From: Deltaproteobacteria bacterium | GTDB lineage: Bacteria; Desulfobacterota; GWC2-55-46; DRQE01 | Length of the DNA: 17,043 nt | Assembly (NCBI GenBank): GCA_016219165.1 | Contig: JACRCB010000110.1 | Span: forward strand, 1 to 17,043 | Reading direction: 5' to 3' | Part shown: piece after piece, positions 1-8,222 of the stretch | How positions within the stretch are numbered: position 1 is the stretch's first letter | How the letters are laid out: the number at the start of each line of letters is the position of its first letter | Notes under the pieces: generated by a model | Told to the model about the DNA's origin: nothing | Database searches by the model: none | Seen by the model: the letters and a program-made list of their open reading frames with translations, nothing else | Program-made: the position numbers and the translations under genes

Positions 1-196
1 AGAGAAACTTTTTATAAAAAGTTTCTCTCAAACTCTCTTCAAAAATTTTCAGTTACTATAGGTGGTTGCCCCACCCTAACCGAAAAACAATATGAATTTA
101 TTGACAAAAATAAGCGGGTGGGGCAGCCACCTATAACTGAAAGTCTTTGGAAAGGGGTTTGGGGGAGAACCTTTCTACAGAAAGGTTTCCCCCAAA
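1..196. repeat. Nested palindromic MITE-like repeat, left end cut by window
   Basis: The stretch is built from three hairpins. Positions 1-28 are a perfect palindrome. Arms 48-76 and 116-142 pair with one mismatch and a 3-nt insertion around a 39-nt AT-rich centre. Positions 158-176 and 179-196 pair with one bulged base. The left third and the right third are also imperfect reverse complements of each other, so the whole is one long inverted repeat with a hairpin at each end. No coding capacity is present. This fits a non-autonomous mobile repeat or a large REP-like element. By symmetry with the right end, a few bases at the left lie outside the window. Confidence 0.75.
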
Positions 197-293
197 AATA
201 CAATTTTTCAGAACTTCCTTAAATAATCCCGGCGCAAGGGGCCCCGGGCAGAGCCGGCGAGAGGGAGCAGAAAGTTATCTTCAGGGTAATCCT

Positions 294-2312
294 ATGAAGT
301 TTTCATCGTACATAACGGTAATAACATACGTCATGGTTGCGGTCGGTTTCACGGCGATGTGCATGGTCGAGGGACTTACATGGGGTTTTCTCGTATTCTC
401 CGGGGCCGTAACCCTGGCAAGCCTCGCCTTAAGGGAAAGGCTCGGATTGCCCGCTTATCTGTGGAACGCCCTGGCCGGGGCTTTATTCCTGTTCTTCCTC
501 ATAGATTATTTCCTCATCTCCCAGACCCTCATAGCGTCCTCCGCGAGGTTGATTGCCTCCCTCATTGTATTGAAACTCTACGACCTCAAGAAAACAAGGG
601 ACCATCTCGTTTTTTTCTCTCTCGTCTTTTTCGAACTGAGCGCCGGGGCCGCGTCCACGGTCAGCCCCTTTTTCTTTTTTGTGCTATCGGTCTTTATCGT
701 CTCCTCCATATGGGCGATGGTGGTATTAAGCCTCAAGAAGGACTCCGAAGAATACATCCTCGCGGGCAACCTGCCGGACGGGATGTTCGGAGGGGCGTTT
801 TTTCTCTCGACCCTTTTAGCGGCCGCGGCCTCGGTCATCATCACACTCTTTCTCTTCTTCATAATACCGAGGGCCGGCATCGGATTATTCCAGGGAAAAA
901 CATTGGCGGCCGTAAAGGTTGCCGGCTTCTCGGACGTGGTCAGTCTTGGAAGCATCGGGCCGGTAAAACTCGACCCGACCGTCGTTATGAGGGTCCATAT
1001 CCCGGAAGGGACCCCGCCGAGACCATTATACCTCAGGGGAACGGCACTGGATTACTACGACGGGACAAGTTGGAAGAGAAAAGAACCCGGAAAAGAACTC
1101 TTGAAAAAGGATAGTTTGGGGGACTTTTCCTCAGGCTCAACCAGGGGCGGAAGGCACATCGAATACAATATCATGCTCGAGCCGCTGGAGACCGATGTCC
1201 TCTTTGTCCCCTCCCCGTGGCTTAGAATCTCGGGGAGATTCTCCAACCTATGGAGAGACAAGAGGGGGAACGTCTTCCTTCCCTCGCCCCCGTATTCGCG
1301 GATTGAATACACGGTTTGGGGGGGTGCGGACGAGGGATTGGGCGCCGCGGAGGATAATCGGGAATATCTCCAACTCCCCGCGGATACTGAAAGAATCAAA
1401 ACACTCGCCTCGGAGATTACGGATGGGGTTGATTCCGGCTACGGGGAGGCAAAGGCGATAGAGGAATACCTCAGGAAAAACTACCGTTACACGCTCGACC
1501 CGGAGAGGGGCGGCGGCCCGACCCCGCTTGAGGATTTTCTCTTCTTTTCAAAGGAAGGCTACTGCGAGCACTATGCAACGGCAATGGCGGCGCTTTTGAG
1601 GACGCGGGGCATTCCGGCCCGCCTTGTAACCGGTTTTCTTGAGGGCGAGTGGAACAGGTTCGGCAACTACTTCCTGGTGCGCCAGATGGACGCGCACAGC
1701 TGGGTCGAGGCCCTCATAAAAGAAAATGGCGCCCCGCCCCGCTGGAGAACGTTCGACCCCACCCCCGAGGCCGGCCTCGCGGCCCCGGGCGGGTCTTCAC
1801 CTTTAGGCCTCTATATCGATTCCCTCAAATGGAGATGGACAAGACACATCATAGGTTACTCGCGCTCGGACCAGATAAAGATTGCAACGGCCGTCGAGGT
1901 AAAGGTAACCTCCCTCCGGATACTGTTAAACAAAGCGCTATACGGGTTGTCAGGCAAAAGGCTTAAGGGGCGTAAAGACATACTCTTGGGATTATTCGCC
2001 TCTCTTTTCGCGGCCGCGGGCGTTTTCATGGCCGTTTCGTTCTTCAAGGGGAGGATGTATCCCCTTTACCCTAAAACGCCGCGGTTCTACATCGAGATGC
2101 TCAAGATACTCAGGAAGAAAGGGTTCGAGAGGAAAGGTTCCGAGACCCCGCTTGAGTTTTCCAGAAGGACGGGCCAAGGCTTGGCAATAGAACTTACGGA
2201 GGCATTTCACGAAGAAAGATACGGCGGGAAAAAGCCGGGAGGAAAAGATAAGAAAGAAATCGGGTTTCTTCTCGAATCGATAAAGAAGGCGCGGATAAGT
2301 CCGGTGCGCTGA
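294..2312 (+). CDS. TgpA-type membrane transglutaminase-like protein (DUF3488, transglutaminase core, DUF4129)
   Basis: A 672-residue inner-membrane protein. About six hydrophobic segments fill roughly residues 1-200. A periplasmic part follows with a transglutaminase-like core: Cys424 in GYCEHYATAMAALLR, His468 in MDAHSWVE and Asp488 in FDPTP form the expected Cys-His-Asp triad. One more membrane segment lies near residues 562-584, followed by a short cytoplasmic tail of the DUF4129 kind (TPLEFSRR). This order is that of the TgpA/YebA family, which is often encoded beside a MoxR ATPase and a DUF58 protein. Neither partner is in the window, and upstream lies only a repeat. The ATG at 294 was chosen because AGGG sits 7 nt ahead and the membrane segments begin right after it. 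A TTG at 147 keeps the frame open but would place the repeat inside the protein. Substrate unknown; the role in cell-envelope protein processing is inferred from the family. Confidence 0.93.
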   Translation: MKFSSYITVITYVMVAVGFTAMCMVEGLTWGFLVFSGAVTLASLALRERLGLPAYLWNALAGALFLFFLIDYFLISQTLIASSARLIASLIVLKLYDLKKTRDHLVFFSLVFFELSAGAASTVSPFFFFVLSVFIVSSIWAMVVLSLKKDSEEYILAGNLPDGMFGGAFFLSTLLAAAASVIITLFLFFIIPRAGIGLFQGKTLAAVKVAGFSDVVSLGSIGPVKLDPTVVMRVHIPEGTPPRPLYLRGTALDYYDGTSWKRKEPGKELLKKDSLGDFSSGSTRGGRHIEYNIMLEPLETDVLFVPSPWLRISGRFSNLWRDKRGNVFLPSPPYSRIEYTVWGGADEGLGAAEDNREYLQLPADTERIKTLASEITDGVDSGYGEAKAIEEYLRKNYRYTLDPERGGGPTPLEDFLFFSKEGYCEHYATAMAALLRTRGIPARLVTGFLEGEWNRFGNYFLVRQMDAHSWVEALIKENGAPPRWRTFDPTPEAGLAAPGGSSPLGLYIDSLKWRWTRHIIGYSRSDQIKIATAVEVKVTSLRILLNKALYGLSGKRLKGRKDILLGLFASLFAAAGVFMAVSFFKGRMYPLYPKTPRFYIEMLKILRKKGFERKGSETPLEFSRRTGQGLAIELTEAFHEERYGGKKPGGKDKKEIGFLLESIKKARISPVR

Positions 2313-2360
2313 GATACCCGGCGGGTTGTTGAAAGGAATGCCCGGGTGGAGAACTTTCCG

Positions 2361-2379
2361 ACCCACCCTGCGGGTGGGT
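2361..2379. terminator. GC-rich hairpin between convergent genes, possible terminator
   Basis: Perfect 8-bp arms (acccaccc / gggtgggt) with a 3-nt loop lie in the 106-bp gap between the convergent transglutaminase gene and the signalling operon. No T-run follows on either strand, so it is not a standard intrinsic terminator. It may act as a bidirectional or factor-assisted stop, or as a 3'-end-stabilising hairpin. Nothing else was seen in this gap. Confidence 0.35.
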
Positions 2380-2418
2380 GCCCGAAGTCTCCCCGGGGAA
2401 TACTTTACCTCCGGCCTG

Positions 2419-2808
2419 TCAGGAATCCTTCCGTCCCAGGACATCCGAGACGACATTGAGGAGTCTCGATAGTTCTATGGGTTTAGGCACATAGCCGTCA
2501 AAACCCTCGCTCAATATCTTCTGCTCGTCCCCTATCATGGCGGATGCGGTGAGCGCCACAATGGGGATATCGTCAAGGCCTTTTTTGCTCTTGATGAACT
2601 TCGTTGCCTCTATGCCGTCCATCTCCGGGAGGTGTATATCCATGAGCACAATATCCGGCCTTTCGTTGAGGACCTTGTCGATGGCCTCTTTCCCGGTTGA
2701 GGCCTCAAGAACCTCGTAGCCGTTCAAGGTGAGCATCTCTCTGACGAGTATCTTGTTCATCAGATTATCCTCGACCACAAGCACCCTCTGCTTATTAGAG
2801 TTTCTCAA
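2419..2808 (-). CDS. Single-domain response regulator (receiver only)
   Basis: 129 residues forming one receiver domain with no output domain. Acidic pocket Glu13-Asp14, phosphoacceptor Asp57 (VLMDIHLPEMDG), Thr87 and Lys109 (VPKP) are all in place, so it should be phosphorylatable. It resembles DivK/CheY-type relay receivers. Start is TTG at 2808, overlapping the TGA of the upstream hybrid kinase by 4 bases. A very purine-rich run (GAGGGGGGG on the minus strand) lies 3 nt ahead and serves as its ribosome binding site while also encoding the kinase C-terminus. This tight coupling implies that it is the phosphorelay partner or a diffusible output of that kinase. It is the last gene of the operon. 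Target proteins are unknown. Confidence 0.95.
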   Translation of the reverse strand: MRNSNKQRVLVVEDNLMNKILVREMLTLNGYEVLEASTGKEAIDKVLNERPDIVLMDIHLPEMDGIEATKFIKSKKGLDDIPIVALTASAMIGDEQKILSEGFDGYVPKPIELSRLLNVVSDVLGRKDS

Positions 2809-5750
2809 CCGCCCCCCCTCCCCGCGCAGACCATCACCTTATTGCCGCCGTCGATGTAGAGCCTCTTTGTGGCGGCCCTGAGGTCGTCTATTATCTCGGT
2901 CCTTTCATGGTCCGGCAGATTCAACATCCCGATTGAGACCGTGAGATTGCCCTTCCCATCGATGACCGGGAAGCGGGAGTGGTCTACAATGGCCCTTAAC
3001 TTTTCAGCGACCTGAAGGGCCTCTACGCCCGTAATGCTCGGCAGTAATATCGCGAACTCGTCCCCTCCGTAACGCGTAACGCAGTCGGCCTTTCTCAGGT
3101 TCTCGGAAAAGAGCCTTGCGAGTTCCCTGAGCGCCTCATCGCCGTTTGTAACGCCGTTTGAGCGGTTGAATCCGCCGAAGTCGTCTATATCGACGAGCAG
3201 TATGGAGAACATCCCGCCGTATCTGACGGTCCTCGAGAGTTCGCGCTGCAAGATGATGTCGAAATACCTCCTGTTAAACAGGGCGGTCGTAGGGTCGACC
3301 ATATTCGCCTTTTCCGGATAGGCGAGTTCAAGCAGTCTTACCTCGGCCAAAAGGTCCTCTTTCGAGAACCCGGCCTTTCTTATAATCTTCTTTATACTCG
3401 TTCCGAGCCTTTCTTTATCGCCTTTAGTTATATCCTTCGCGGTGAATATGACGATGGGGATGTCATGGGTCGCCGGGTGTTCCCGCAGCCTCTCGACCAC
3501 GTCAAACCCGCTCACCCCCGGCATCATCAGGTCCAAGATTAAAAGGTCCGGCTCGTTATCTATCGCCATCTTGACGGCCTCCTCCCCTCCCGAGGCCTTC
3601 AACACGCCGAACCCTTCTTTTTCTAGGATATCGCCCAAAAGGGTCAGGACCTGCGGCTCGTCATCCACCACCAGTATATTCAGGTGACGCTTTTTCCCGT
3701 TCTTCGTAAAATGCAATCTCCCGATAGTCTCGAGAAGCCTCTCTTTATCCACCGGCTTCACCAGATAATCCACCGCGCCGAGGGCAAAACCGAGCTCCCT
3801 GTTGTTGGCCGCGGATATTATGACGACGGGGACGTCCTTGGTCTCGCCCCTTTCCTTGAGTTCTTTTAACGCTTCCCAGCCGTCCTTTTTAGGCAGCGTT
3901 ATGCCCATGACGATGGCAAACGGCCTTTTCTGTACGGCCTTCTCGACCAGTTCATTCCCGTCGAACGCCTTGACGACCTCAAACTCGCTGTCCTCCGTGA
4001 GATATACCTCGAGGAGATGGTTGATGTCGGCGCTTTCGCCGGCGACGAGGATAACCGGTTTCTCTTCTTTCCGAGGTTCCATGGTGATGGGAATGAGGGT
4101 TGAGGGGGGGGCCACAACTTCAATCTCTTTGGTGCCCTGAGGCAGTTTCACCATGAAGGTAGACCCCTTTCCGGCCTTGCTCTCCACCCAGATGTGCCCC
4201 TTATGGAGCTCCACGAGTTTCTTCGTAAGCGCAAGCCCAAGGCCCGTTCCTCCGTGTTCCCTCGTAATCGTAGGGTCGAGCTGTTCGAACTCTTTGAAGA
4301 GTTTTCTGAAGTCCTCCTCCTTTATGCCCACGCCCGTGTCCTTTACCGAGATATAAAGGTAGCGGTGTATGCTCATCCCCACGGGCTCATCTTTTACCTC
4401 CCATGAGATTACGACCCTGCCGCCGTCGACGTTGAACTTAACGGCGTTTGAGAGGAGGTTGTACATAATCTGCTTAAACTTGCCCTTGTCCGCATTGATT
4501 ACGGGCGAGGCCGGGGCGAATTTTGTCTCCACGAGGACGTTCTTTTTATGGGCGAGCGGCTTGATTGTGCCGAGTATCTCCCCGAGCACGTCCGTAAGCG
4601 TGAATTCCTCGAGCATCAATTCCATCCTGCCCGCCTCTATCTTGGAAAGGTCGAGGATGGAGTTTATGAGCTGCAAGAGATGCCCCCCGCTTGTGTGCAC
4701 GAACTTCACATACTGGGATTGTTTTTCGTTCAACTCCCCGAAGGATTTTTCCTGCAGGAGTTCCGAGAACCCGATTATGGAGTTAAGGGGGGTCCGGAGT
4801 TCGTGGCTTACGTTTGCGAGGAACTGGCTCTTCATGCGGCTTGCCCGCATAAGTTCCTCGTTCTTAATCTCAAGTTCCATCTTTTTGGATGCGAGTTCCT
4901 CATAGGCGGCCTTCAACTCCTCGGTCCTTTCATCGACCTTTCTCTCGAGGGTTACGTAGGAGCCCTCCATGCTTTCGGCCATCACGTTGAATTCTCTGGC
5001 GAGGGAGCCTATCTCATCGTTACTGAATATCTGGGCCCTCTGTTTTAAGTCTCCCTTTGAGAGTCTCTTTGCCGATTCCTCTATGGCGAGGACGGGCCTG
5101 ACAAGCGACCTCGTGAGCACGAACCAAAGGTATATGCCTATCACTATCCCCGCCAGCGTGAAGAAAAGGGTCAGGAGGGTTATCGCCGCCCCGAAGTATT
5201 CGCTGCTCTCGTAGGCATCCGTCGCCGCGGCCTTTTCCACGTCAATCAAGTTCTTCAGCGCGTTGAGGGCCTTATTGAAACTGCGGTTGCCTTCTCCGCC
5301 CATGATGGTTAAGGCGGCCTCCCTGTCTCCCTTAAGCGACAACGCCGTAACCGACTCCTGCATCCTCCGGTATTCCCCAAGGCTTGCGCCGAACTGCGAA
5401 AGGGCGCCCTTAAGTTTGTCGCTTAAGTCGTATGCCCTGTAATCGCTCACGAGTTTATCTATCTTCGCCCTTTGATCTTCCATGGAGGCCCCGAGGAAGG
5501 ACTTGCTCCCGGCATCCTGGACTATTATGTGCATGAAACTCGCCTGGCGCTGGCTCATGAATTCCTTTTCGATGCCGGCGAGCGTTTCCATGCGCCTGAA
5601 ATTGCCGAGGAAGAGGGTCCTTGTCACCTGCGCTATCTTGGATGCGTTATAAAGCCCCACACCGCCGCCCACACCCATCATGAAAAGGAAGAGCAGGAAT
5701 ATCGCCGCGATTTTATTTGATATCCTCAGGGAACGGAAGAAAGTCTTCAT
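2805..5750 (-). CDS. Membrane hybrid histidine kinase: 4-helix sensor, HAMP, HisKA, HATPase, two receivers, GGDEF
   Basis: 981 residues. Membrane segments lie at about 14-34 and 187-210, flanking a roughly 150-residue helical periplasmic sensor. Then come HAMP (212-265), a coiled coil (265-305), HisKA with His316 in NVSHELRTPLNS, and an ATPase domain with N-box Asn431/Asn435, DTGVGI at 471 and GGTGLGL at 500. Receiver 1 (565-680) has Gly616 where the phosphoacceptor Asp belongs and AGE instead of the acidic pair, so it is a pseudoreceiver. Receiver 2 (690-800) keeps Asp696-Asp697, Asp740 and Thr770. The C-terminal GGDEF domain (815-978) has an intact RYGGDEF and an I-site RKAD at 886-889, five residues before it. 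Expected activities are autophosphorylation, relay to receiver 2 and cyclic-di-GMP synthesis. Its ATG shares one base with the TAA of the upstream sensor gene. The signal sensed is unknown. Confidence 0.95.
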   Translation of the reverse strand: MKTFFRSLRISNKIAAIFLLFLFMMGVGGGVGLYNASKIAQVTRTLFLGNFRRMETLAGIEKEFMSQRQASFMHIIVQDAGSKSFLGASMEDQRAKIDKLVSDYRAYDLSDKLKGALSQFGASLGEYRRMQESVTALSLKGDREAALTIMGGEGNRSFNKALNALKNLIDVEKAAATDAYESSEYFGAAITLLTLFFTLAGIVIGIYLWFVLTRSLVRPVLAIEESAKRLSKGDLKQRAQIFSNDEIGSLAREFNVMAESMEGSYVTLERKVDERTEELKAAYEELASKKMELEIKNEELMRASRMKSQFLANVSHELRTPLNSIIGFSELLQEKSFGELNEKQSQYVKFVHTSGGHLLQLINSILDLSKIEAGRMELMLEEFTLTDVLGEILGTIKPLAHKKNVLVETKFAPASPVINADKGKFKQIMYNLLSNAVKFNVDGGRVVISWEVKDEPVGMSIHRYLYISVKDTGVGIKEEDFRKLFKEFEQLDPTITREHGGTGLGLALTKKLVELHKGHIWVESKAGKGSTFMVKLPQGTKEIEVVAPPSTLIPITMEPRKEEKPVILVAGESADINHLLEVYLTEDSEFEVVKAFDGNELVEKAVQKRPFAIVMGITLPKKDGWEALKELKERGETKDVPVVIISAANNRELGFALGAVDYLVKPVDKERLLETIGRLHFTKNGKKRHLNILVVDDEPQVLTLLGDILEKEGFGVLKASGGEEAVKMAIDNEPDLLILDLMMPGVSGFDVVERLREHPATHDIPIVIFTAKDITKGDKERLGTSIKKIIRKAGFSKEDLLAEVRLLELAYPEKANMVDPTTALFNRRYFDIILQRELSRTVRYGGMFSILLVDIDDFGGFNRSNGVTNGDEALRELARLFSENLRKADCVTRYGGDEFAILLPSITGVEALQVAEKLRAIVDHSRFPVIDGKGNLTVSIGMLNLPDHERTEIIDDLRAATKRLYIDGGNKVMVCAGRGGG

Positions 5751-7447
5751 TACGGATTACCCCGGGGTGAAAGTTGGCTGTGATTGACGGGTGTAACGTC
5801 GTCAAGAAGCATTACTATGGAAGGGATGCTGCCGCCTGCGTCGTAAAGAGGGGCGCTCTTTATCCTCAGTCTTCTGCTCCCGCCCGCACTCTGGAAACGG
5901 CCGTCATAGTCCGCGGTAAACTCTACGACCATTCCTTCGTAGGACTTTTTTATCATTGGAATAACACCCTGCCTCTCAAACTCCCCGTCGTCGAACACCC
6001 GGTAACTGCCGACAAAATCGCTTCTCTGGTCGCACCCCATATGCTTTTTGAAGGTGGAGTTGGCGAGTAAACATACGCCGTCGAGGTCGAAGGCGGCGAC
6101 CCCAAGCGGTGAATGCTGGATAATGCGCTCCAGGAAGATTCTGGTTGCGTGCTCTTTGGAGAATGCGTCCGAGTATGAGGCGGCCACCCCGAGGTTGCTC
6201 GATATGGCCTGGAAAAAGAGTAAATCGCCGCTTCCTATCTCCCTGTATTTCCTGAACGCCACCTCGAAAAAACCGGCGACCATGCCTTCGTGCAATACAG
6301 GAACGCTCACAAGCGTCTTTATCCCCTCGGATACGAGGATTGATTTCAATCTGCCCTCCGGATACTCGTCCATGGACGCAAATACGATGGGTTTCTCGCT
6401 GACCCTGTTTTCCCGCGTTCTCTCCGAAAGCGGCAGTTCTTCGCCCTTGTAGAAAAACGTCCCGGAGAATCCTTTGGACACCTTGAGTCTAAGCCCTCCG
6501 CCATCCATAAGGTAGAGGGAGCCGGCGTCGGCGCCTATGGTTGCGCAGACCTCGCTTATCGCCCTCATGGTAACCTCGAACTGCGAAAGAGACCTTGAGA
6601 CCATCGAGGTCACAACGTTGAGGGACTCGATTTTCCGGACCATCTCCCCGATTTCCCTCATGGCCTCCTTTTCCCTCATCGAGGTATCCAGATAAGATTT
6701 TTCCGCCCTGCCGATAGCCGCATTGATGGCGCGGGCAATCCCGCCGACCTCCCCCGCAAGATTCTCTCTCACCCTCGACCCCGTCCCTGCGCTTACCACA
6801 TGACTCAAGGAAGAGAAAAGCGTTCTGAACGGCAGTAACGCGCGGGCAAAGAATACCAGGCCCCCCCCCAATCCCGCCAGAAGCGAGAGGATAAGCGTAA
6901 ATAAAACCACATCTCTACCCTCGCGGAAGACCGTGTTTTTTTCTTCCTGAACGAAAGAAAGCATCCTCTCGACGTTATCGGCCAGGACAAAGGTGTTCAG
7001 GTCAACGGTATTGTGGATAAGGAGCATCTCTTCCTCGCTTTTGGCCGTATCGAGCCTGCCCAACTCGTTCTTTACCGTCTGCCAGTTGTCGAGTACGGTA
7101 GTTTTTAAGTCTGTGAAGGAACTGCTGCCGGGGAAAAGCCGTGTATAGGTCTGGTCTTTGAGGGTAGAAACACTCTTCTCTATATTCGAAACGTCGCTGC
7201 CGATGGTCTGCCCCCTTCTATCTATAAAACTGAAGTTCTTGGTAACCACGGCTATGTCGAGGGTGTACTCCAGCCTCACTATATCCGTATTAAGGACATT
7301 GAGGCGGTGATAGAGTTCGTCATGTAGTCCGGTTCCTTTTATCCTGTTAAGCAAAATCCAGGTGTCAAAGGAACCGATGACGGCAAAGAGTAAAAGGAGA
7401 AGGATGAATTTTTGGGTTGTTGTAGCGGTTTTGCGAAATTGCGCCAT
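5750..7447 (-). CDS. Membrane sensor with HAMP-like, GAF and PAS domains, no kinase
   Basis: 565 residues from the ATG at 7447. A TTG at 7465 would add six residues and has no better ribosome binding site. Two membrane segments (about 13-32 and 180-202) enclose a helical periplasmic domain. Inside follow a HAMP-like linker, a helix, a GAF domain (about 280-425, with GADAGSLYLMD and TLVSVPVLHEGMVAGFFEVA) and a PAS domain (about 438-554, starting at IIQHSPLGVAAFDLDGVCLLAN). The protein then ends: there is no HisKA, ATPase, GGDEF, EAL or methyl-accepting domain. It is therefore a sensor without its own enzymatic output. The UAAUG junction with the hybrid kinase downstream points to coordinated translation, and it may signal through contact with that kinase. 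Ligands for GAF and PAS are not evident. An alternative is a truncated former kinase, but the tidy junction argues for a functional short form. Confidence 0.88.
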   Translation of the reverse strand: MAQFRKTATTTQKFILLLLLFAVIGSFDTWILLNRIKGTGLHDELYHRLNVLNTDIVRLEYTLDIAVVTKNFSFIDRRGQTIGSDVSNIEKSVSTLKDQTYTRLFPGSSSFTDLKTTVLDNWQTVKNELGRLDTAKSEEEMLLIHNTVDLNTFVLADNVERMLSFVQEEKNTVFREGRDVVLFTLILSLLAGLGGGLVFFARALLPFRTLFSSLSHVVSAGTGSRVRENLAGEVGGIARAINAAIGRAEKSYLDTSMREKEAMREIGEMVRKIESLNVVTSMVSRSLSQFEVTMRAISEVCATIGADAGSLYLMDGGGLRLKVSKGFSGTFFYKGEELPLSERTRENRVSEKPIVFASMDEYPEGRLKSILVSEGIKTLVSVPVLHEGMVAGFFEVAFRKYREIGSGDLLFFQAISSNLGVAASYSDAFSKEHATRIFLERIIQHSPLGVAAFDLDGVCLLANSTFKKHMGCDQRSDFVGSYRVFDDGEFERQGVIPMIKKSYEGMVVEFTADYDGRFQSAGGSRRLRIKSAPLYDAGGSIPSIVMLLDDVTPVNHSQLSPRGNP

Positions 7448-7506
7448 TTTTCGCCATACCCCCAAAATAAGTATTGATTATTAATGGAAAGGATAAACAA
7501 TCCTTG

Positions 7507-7524
7507 TGCGGAAGGTTTCCCGCA
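7507..7524. repeat. Small hairpin between the regulator and sensor genes
   Basis: TGCGG and CCGCA arms with an inner AA/TT pairing lie in the 97-nt gap between the HTH-receiver gene and the sensor gene. The local wording (gaaggtttcccgcaaaa) resembles the right end of the repeat at 179-198, so it may be a remnant of the same family. No T-run follows, so I do not call it a terminator. It could tune expression between operon genes. Confidence 0.3.
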
Positions 7525-7544
7525 AAAGAGGGCTTTTCATTGCT

Positions 7545-8186
7545 TCAGTCCTTTAGAAGTTTTTCAACCCATCTCGTGACCTCCGCCAGATTCAACGGCT
7601 TCGGCAGGCAATAGTCGGCGCCGGCCTCGATGACCTTCTGGATTTCCTCGTTTCCGAAGGCCGTGATGGCCAGTATCTTGATGCCTCTCGTGGTCTCGTC
7701 AGACCTCAAACGCCTGCACACCTCAAGCCCGTTTATCCTCGGCATCCTTATATCGAGGATTAGGAGGTCCGGGTTGAAACTCCCCACCTTTATCAGGGCC
7801 TCGTAACCATCGCCCGCGGTCTCTATCTCATAGAAGTCCTTTCCCTTTTTTACGGCGAGCGCGCCGCGGAGGAACTCGATTATCGCGGGCTCGTCATCCG
7901 TTATAAGCACCTTCTTTCTTTCAGGAAAAACTTCCTCCTTAATCTGCATGCGGTACTTTTCGATAAACTCGCGGAATTCAGACCTGAGAACCCTGTAATG
8001 ACCGCCCGGGGTTCTGAACGCGTTCAGTTTCCCGGCATGTATCCACTTCTTTACCGCATTTATGGTAACGTGGCTCAGGGAGGCTATCTCGCCCGTAGTA
8101 TAAGGTCTTCCGTCCTTTTTTTCCGTTCTTTCCATAATCTTTCTCGCAGATGACCCGCCATCTTCCATTATATCCATCATATCCAT
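7545..8186 (-). CDS. DNA-binding response regulator with N-terminal excisionase/MerR-type HTH and C-terminal receiver
   Basis: 213 residues. Residues 28-78 are a winged helix of the excisionase/MerR (HTH_17-like) kind: YTTGEIASLSHVTINAVKKW, then the wing FRTPGGHYRV. Residues 91-212 are a receiver with Asp97-Asp98, phosphoacceptor Asp145 (LLILDIRMPRING), Thr175 and Lys196 (LPKP). This order, DNA-binding domain first, is the reverse of OmpR or NarL regulators. It is first in the signalling operon, with a promoter predicted at 8435-8464, and may control that operon; this is inference. Several in-frame ATGs exist at 8186, 8180, 8177 and 8168. AAGG just before 8186 gives the best spacing (6 nt) to the ATG at 8180, so the true start may be two codons further in. 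Confidence 0.93.
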   Translation of the reverse strand: MDMMDIMEDGGSSARKIMERTEKKDGRPYTTGEIASLSHVTINAVKKWIHAGKLNAFRTPGGHYRVLRSEFREFIEKYRMQIKEEVFPERKKVLITDDEPAIIEFLRGALAVKKGKDFYEIETAGDGYEALIKVGSFNPDLLILDIRMPRINGLEVCRRLRSDETTRGIKILAITAFGNEEIQKVIEAGADYCLPKPLNLAEVTRWVEKLLKD

Positions 8187-8222
8187 CCTTACGAAGTTGA
8201 CCGCACCGATATATTAGCAATC

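Noticed and set aside
101..137. TTGACA at 101 with TATAAC at 132 as a promoter
   Set aside because: The spacing is 25 nt, far from the 16-18 nt required; both lie in the repeat.
147..293. Upstream extension of the transglutaminase reading frame from a TTG
   Set aside because: It would translate the right end of the palindromic repeat and add a non-membrane stretch before the first helix; the ATG at 294 has a ribosome binding site.
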